A DNA stretch of 8,403 nucleotides, taken from contig JBHEMK010000182.1 of the NCBI GenBank assembly GCA_046262635.1, positions 1 through 8,403 on the forward strand, in the 5' to 3' direction. Position numbers and translations under genes: made by a program. A model generated the notes under the pieces. It was not told where the DNA came from. It worked only from the letters and a program-made list of their open reading frames with translations, and did not search any database. This document shows positions 5,924 through 8,403 of this stretch, one piece after another. This stretch comes from JBHEMK01 sp046262635 (GTDB taxonomy: Bacteria > Actinomycetota > Thermoleophilia > Gaiellales > Gaiellaceae). Every line of letters begins with the position of its first letter. Positions within the stretch are counted from its first letter, which is position 1.

Positions 5924-6759
5924 ACGGCGTCCCCGCGCTGGCCCAGGAGAGCCGCCTGCGCTCGCTCGCGGACTTCTACGTCACGACGGCCCGGACGGCG
6001 ATCGCGACCCAGTTCCAGTACCGCGTCGCGCAGTACTTCTACATGCTCGGGATGGTCGCCGAGCCCGTGATCTACCTCGTCGTCTGGTCCTCGGTCGCCC
6101 GCTCGAGCGGAGGCGCGGTCGACGGGATCACCGCCGGCCAGTTCGCGGCCTACTACATCGTCTGGACCCTTGTCCGGAACATGAACATCGTCTTCGGCGC
6201 CCCCTTCTGGGAATGGCGGATCCGCGAGGGCCAGCTCGCCGGCCAGCTGCTGCGTCCCCTGCACCCGCTCCATTACGACATCGCGTACTTCGCGGGCTGG
6301 AAGGTCGTCGTGATCGTGCTCTGGCTGCCGATCGCCGCGGCGCTGGCGGCCGTCTTCCATCCCGCCCTCCACCCGTCCGGGCTCGAGTTCGCAGTCTTCT
6401 GCGTGGCGATCTGGGGCGCGTACCTCACGCGGACGATGTACCAGTCGGTGATCGGGATGCTGAACTTCTGGACGACGCGCGGCGGCGCCGTCTTCGACCT
6501 CTACATGACGCTCGAGCTCCTGCTCTCGGGGCGGCTCGTTCCGTTGACCCTGATGCCCGGATGGGTGCAGAGCCTTGCCAACTTCCTGCCGTTCAAGTCG
6601 ACGTTCGGCTTCCCGATCGAATCGCTCGTCGGCGACCTCTCGACCCGCTCGCTGCTGCTCAGTCTCGGCGAGCAGGCGCTCTGGATCGTCGTCGGTCTCG
6701 TGCTCTTCCGGTTCGCGTGGCGCGCTGCGATCAAGCGCTTCTCGGCCGTCGGCGGATGA
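5920..6759 (+). CDS. ABC-2 exporter, first permease subunit
   Basis: This 279-residue membrane protein has about six hydrophobic helices (roughly 38-58, 73-92, 124-148, 153-171, 190-212, 250-266). Recognisable landmarks are FQYRVAQYFYMLG near the start, REGQLAGQLLRPLHPLHYD (102-120) in the cytoplasmic loop and the C-terminal SGRLVPLTLMPGWVQSLANFLPF (203-225). These suit the ABC2_membrane_6 (formerly DUF990) type of exporter permease. The ATG at 5920 overlaps the ATPase stop as ATGA and its own stop overlaps the next ATG in the same way, so the three genes are one translationally coupled operon. With the second permease it should form a heterodimeric channel driven by the ATPase. No signal peptide is expected. 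Confidence 0.88.
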   Translation: MNGVPALAQESRLRSLADFYVTTARTAIATQFQYRVAQYFYMLGMVAEPVIYLVVWSSVARSSGGAVDGITAGQFAAYYIVWTLVRNMNIVFGAPFWEWRIREGQLAGQLLRPLHPLHYDIAYFAGWKVVVIVLWLPIAAALAAVFHPALHPSGLEFAVFCVAIWGAYLTRTMYQSVIGMLNFWTTRGGAVFDLYMTLELLLSGRLVPLTLMPGWVQSLANFLPFKSTFGFPIESLVGDLSTRSLLLSLGEQALWIVVGLVLFRFAWRAAIKRFSAVGG

Positions 6760-7541
6760 ACACGCTCCGCGTCGCCTGGATCTATCTGAAGGTCGGCGTC
6801 ATGAACGAGCTCCAGTACCGCGTCAACTTCTTCGTCCAGCTCTTCCAGTCGCTGATCCAGGTGGCCACCGGCTTGATCGTGCTCTCGCTCGTCTACTCGC
6901 ACACGACGCGGCTGAACGGCTGGACGGAGTCGGAGCTGCTCGCACTCCTCGGCGTGCAAATCCTGCTCGGTGGCGTCATCCACACCTTCGTCCAGCCGAA
7001 CATGGAGCGGCTGATGGAGGACGTCCAGCAGGGAACCCTCGACTATGCGCTGACGAAGCCCGAGGACTCGCAGGTGCTCGTCAGCGTGAGGACGGTCCGC
7101 ATCTGGCAGCTCGTCGAGGTGATCTCCGGCGTGATCCTCCTCGGGGTCGGAATCTCGCGCCTCCAGACCTCGATCGGCCCCGGCGAGGCAGCCGCGTTCC
7201 TCGTCGCGATCGCGCTCGGCTCGACGATGGTCTACTCGTTCTGGCTCATCGTCACGACCGGTGCCTTCTGGGTCGTGCGAATGGAGCACGTGCTCGAGCT
7301 CTTCGAGGGCATCTACCAGACCGGGCGCTGGCCGGTCGGCGTCTACCCGGGCTGGATGCGCTACGGGGTCACGTTCCTCGTGCCCGTCGCGTTCGCCGTC
7401 ACCGTGCCCGCCGAAGCGCTCACCTCAAGGCTGCACGGCGCGACGCTCGCACTCTCGGCGGCCTTCGCAGCCGTGCTACTTGCCTTCACGCGCTGGTTCT
7501 GGCGCCGCGGGCTGCGGCGCTACTCCGGCGCTTCCGCCTGA
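6756..7541 (+). CDS. ABC-2 exporter, second permease subunit
   Basis: This 261-residue membrane protein also has about six hydrophobic helices (roughly 25-47, 58-78, 116-134, 144-168, 202-220, 228-248). It is not a copy of the first permease but has matching landmarks: NELQYRVNFFVQLF near the start, VQQGTLDYALTKPEDSQ (90-106) at the place of the first permease's GQLLRPLHP loop, and TGRWPVGVYPGW (189-200) plus VPVAFAVTVPAE (209-220) near the end. This is the pattern of the COG3694-like partner in three-gene exporters of this type. It starts within the previous stop (ATGA). The operon appears to end here: 58 bp separate it from the next gene, which has its own ribosome site. I see no strong terminator in that gap. 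Confidence 0.88.
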   Translation: MNTLRVAWIYLKVGVMNELQYRVNFFVQLFQSLIQVATGLIVLSLVYSHTTRLNGWTESELLALLGVQILLGGVIHTFVQPNMERLMEDVQQGTLDYALTKPEDSQVLVSVRTVRIWQLVEVISGVILLGVGISRLQTSIGPGEAAAFLVAIALGSTMVYSFWLIVTTGAFWVVRMEHVLELFEGIYQTGRWPVGVYPGWMRYGVTFLVPVAFAVTVPAEALTSRLHGATLALSAAFAAVLLAFTRWFWRRGLRRYSGASA

Positions 7542-7587
7542 CCAGTGACGCTGACAAAGGTTCGCGCCGCCGCTCAGCCCAACAAGC

Positions 7588-7594
7588 GGGAAGG
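7588..7594 (+). promoter_or_regulatory. Ribosome binding site of the phosphoesterase gene
   Basis: GGGAAGG ends 5 bases before the GTG at 7600, a good Shine-Dalgarno match and the clearest one in the window. It decides the start, which is followed at once by a signal peptide. It contrasts with the leaderless starts of the other transcription units here. Confidence 0.6.
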
Positions 7595-7599
7595 AAATC

Positions 7600-8403
7600 G
7601 TGCAACGACCTCGTGCCCCACTCGTCGCGGTCAGCGTCGTTCTCAGCGCCCTCGCCGCCGCGACGGCCGCCCAGGCACGGCAGCCGCACAAACCCGGCGC
7701 GACGACGACACCGATCCAGCATCTCTCGTCGTCATCCTCCAGGAGAAGGTCTCTTCCTCACTACTTCGCCACGTATCCAAGGCCGCAAACCCTCCGGGCG
7801 AGCCGCAGCTCATGGCGGACAAGGGGACGCCGACCGTGAATGGTCTGAACGAGCCGCTGCAGGCGCCGAACAACCCGAACTCGGCGCAGCCGCTCCGGCT
7901 CGATCGCTCCGCAGTACGAGACCTGCGACCACGGACACGGGTACAGGCAGGAGCAGCAGGCGTTCGACCACGGGCCGATGGACATGTTCCTGGAGGCGAC
8001 CCGGCGGGGCGCGGGCACCTGTACGGACCACGGCCACGGCCCCGGTGAACCTGGTGTCGGGCCAGAGACACGGCGCAACCCGGCCGGAGCTCGGCGCAGG
8101 GACGCCGTTCGTCGACAGCGCCATGGGCAGCGTCATCGGCGATCCGCAGCCGGCCGGCGACATCTGCGATACGCGCGAGAGCGCGACGATGAGCGGCCCC
8201 AACATCGGCGACCCGTTGAACGAGAAGGGCATCACGTGGGGCTCGTTCCAGGGCGGCTTCCGCGACGGCGCGCAAACCCACGCGAACAAAGCCGTGATCG
8301 TCAGCAGGGACTACATCCCGCACCACGAGCCGTTCCAGTACTACGCCTCGACCGCGAACCCCCTGCACCTGCCGCCGCTCTCGCCGCAGTCGGTCGGGTA
8401 CCA
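7600..8403 (+). pseudogene. Secreted phosphoesterase (phospholipase C/acid phosphatase family), decayed and cut by the window end
   Basis: Members of this family are exported phosphatases or phospholipases. The start GTG 7600 gives a signal peptide VQRPRAPLVAVSVVLSALAA ending in an AQA cleavage site near residues 25-27. The family sequence then jumps between frames: PIQHL (frame of 7600), VVILQEKV from 7728, HYFATYP from 7759, KAANPPGEP to LDRS at 7779-7910, QYETCDHGHGYRQEQQAFDHG from 7912, and NLVSGQRHGAT to IPHHEPFQYYASTANP from 8048 to the edge. The usual block between HGHGPG and LNLVSGQ, about 40 residues including the GPSTP segment, is missing at about 8044-8047. QEKV stands where related proteins have QEN, so a metal-ligand asparagine appears to be lost. 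With at least five frame changes and a deletion, no active enzyme can be made from this copy unless the sequence is poor here. The 3' end lies outside. Confidence 0.8.

Noticed and set aside
5740..7289. Long minus-strand open frames opposite the ABC genes
   Set aside because: They are rich in R, D, E and H, as expected from reading high-GC membrane-protein genes backwards, and the + strand genes have clear motifs and coupled starts.
7550..7578. GCTGA/TCAGC inverted repeat after the ABC operon as a terminator
   Set aside because: Only a 5-bp stem with a 19-base loop and no T-run; too weak to call.
1..8403. CRISPR array, tRNA, rRNA, insertion sequence or prophage
   Set aside because: No regularly spaced repeats, cloverleaf-like segments, terminal inverted repeats or transposase/integrase motifs were seen on reading both strands.

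Overview
The window is high-GC bacterial DNA with GTG/ATG starts, tightly packed genes and strong C/G preference at third codon positions. The SecG sequence (HSGRDAG and ERNLTR blocks), the TldD/TldE pair and TANNNT-type -10 boxes placed directly on start codons all suggest an actinobacterial lineage. A deep-branching group such as Thermoleophilia (Gaiellales or Solirubrobacterales) is my best guess from recognised sequence style. I ran no database search.

Layout. Positions 1-322 hold no gene I can support. Positions 335-3125 carry a tldD-tldE pair on the + strand, joined by a GTGA overlap. Both genes are interrupted: tldD by one in-frame TAG (773-775), with clear family sequence in the same frame on both sides, and tldE by a single-base frameshift near 2643-2652. 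Converging on tldE is secG (3134-3355, -), and the two stop codons form the arms of a 16-bp perfect palindrome. Upstream of secG on the same strand is a stand-alone response-regulator receiver (3370-3762, -). Divergent from it is a small, probably TPR-like 77-residue protein (3802-4035, +). That gene's 3' end overlaps the 3' end of a family-4-type glycosyltransferase (3971-4966, -) by 65 bp.

The glycosyltransferase is divergent from a three-gene ABC-2 exporter operon (4988-7541, +): one ATPase and two unlike permeases, each joined to the next by an ATGA overlap. The 21-bp gap between the glycosyltransferase and the ATPase contains a self-complementary -10 box (GTATAC), about 11 bp from each start codon. 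This looks like a bidirectional promoter making two leaderless mRNAs. The same close spacing of a TANNNT box to a start codon is seen for tldD, secG and the 77-residue gene. The window ends in a secreted phosphoesterase (phospholipase C/acid phosphatase family) gene from 7600 to beyond the edge. It keeps a ribosome binding site and signal peptide but has several frame changes and an internal deletion.

How the parts fit. The intact central block (secG, receiver, small protein, glycosyltransferase, ABC exporter) is concerned with secretion, signalling and probably envelope glycan or lipid export. The disrupted genes lie at the two ends. Whether those lesions are real gene decay or sequence errors cannot be settled from one window. 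I see no CRISPR array, tRNA, rRNA, insertion sequence or wholly novel system. The most unusual feature is the compact bidirectional leaderless promoter and the repeated leaderless layout.
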